From assembly GCA_900554625.1 (NCBI GenBank), contig USHP01000156.1, positions 1-5,216 of the forward strand: a DNA stretch of 5,216 bases, given 5' to 3'. Below, piece after piece: positions 5,077 to 5,216 of the stretch. Source of the stretch: an uncultured Eubacteriales bacterium. Its GTDB lineage: Bacteria > Bacillota > Clostridia > Oscillospirales > Oscillospiraceae. Made by a program: the position numbers and the translations under genes. A model generated the notes under the pieces. It worked only from the letters and a program-made list of their open reading frames with translations, had not been told where the DNA came from and did no database searches. Each line of letters begins with the position of its first letter. Position 1 is the first letter of the stretch.

Positions 5077-5216
5077 TTAATGTTCGACGCTGCGCCGCCG
5101 CCTGGCCGAGTCCGCTTTCTGCTTGCGTCGGATGGAGCAGCTGCATTCCGGGCAGTATTTCTGCCGGTTGCTGCCGGGTGCAAAGGGCTTTCCGCATCGG
5201 TCGCAGAGCCGTGTGC
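5077..5216 (-). CDS. Cysteine-rich zinc-ribbon protein, C-terminal end (partial)
   Basis: A reading frame entering from the right edge ends at TAA 5077-5079 and gives 45 residues. It contains LCDRCGKPF, then SNRQKYCPECSCS, then a very basic tail (IRRKQK, ARRRRSVEH). The two CxxC pairs about 19 residues apart form a zinc-ribbon-like knuckle. This matches my recollection of the C-terminal end of cysteine-rich proteins carried by gut Clostridia conjugative elements (the Cysteine-rich VLP type), but the rest of the gene is outside the window, so this is tentative. It lies 116 bases upstream of the ATPase start on the same strand, and could be cotranscribed. No clear promoter or terminator is seen in that gap. 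Confidence 0.65.
   Translation of the reverse strand, partial: TRLCDRCGKPFAPGSNRQKYCPECSCSIRRKQKADSARRRRSVEH

Larger units (their letters stand above)
898..5216. mobile_element. One end of a tRNA-targeted integrative mobilizable/conjugative element (partial)
   Basis: From the tRNA-half core rightwards, the genes are an integrase facing the core, ParB, a MobC-like protein, a RepA-like ATPase and a zinc-ribbon protein, all on one strand and GC-richer than the DNA left of 898. This is a typical accessory module of integrative elements in gut Clostridia. The right boundary is outside the window. Because the core lacks the tRNA 5' half, the DNA to the left may also be mobile: a second element in tandem, or the other end of the same element in its circular form. 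Confidence 0.6.

Noticed and set aside
4961..5197. N-terminal extension of the ATPase frame upstream of 4960
   Set aside because: It overlaps the zinc-ribbon gene in another frame and lacks family-like sequence, while AAGGAG fixes the start at 4960.

Overview
The window looks like part of the accessory, mobile DNA of a Gram-positive gut-type Clostridia bacterium (Oscillospiraceae/Lachnospiraceae-like). This is inferred from the gene families (a Tn916-style tyrosine integrase with an N-terminal arm-binding domain, a lone ParB, a MobC-like ribbon-helix-helix protein, a RepA-like ATPase and a C-terminal zinc ribbon), from strong purine-rich ribosome binding sites, and from visibly GC-rich genes beside an AT-richer left end. 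No database search was possible, so the host assignment is an inference. All recognisable genes are on the minus strand.

Left part (1-953): an AT-rich segment with one small protein carrying two excisionase/MerR-like helix-turn-helix units. Behind its promoter lie four copies of a 9-bp motif. The segment ends at 898-953 in the exact 3' half of a serine tRNA gene (anticodon CGA to CCA) that has no 5' half. This is the signature of a tRNA-targeted attachment site. A near-perfect 15-bp terminator hairpin follows at once.

Right part (954-5216): in transcription order (right to left) the genes are the end of a cysteine-rich zinc-ribbon protein, a RepA/RecA-like ATPase, a MobC-like relaxosome protein, ParB, and a tyrosine integrase whose 3' end points at the attachment site. 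Together they read as the replication/maintenance, mobilization and integration end of an integrative mobilizable or conjugative element. No relaxase and no ParA are seen in the window.

The most unusual feature is a ~110-bp non-coding repeat present twice in the same orientation. One copy lies in the mobC-parB intergenic region. The other sits inside the ATPase gene just after the Walker A motif, splitting it into two frames. Hairpin-forming parts of the repeat stay paired although their sequence differs. Two further dyads look regulatory: a symmetric array of six TGACG motifs at 9-bp spacing between the ATPase and mobC, and an inverted repeat around an extended -10 element ahead of the integrase.
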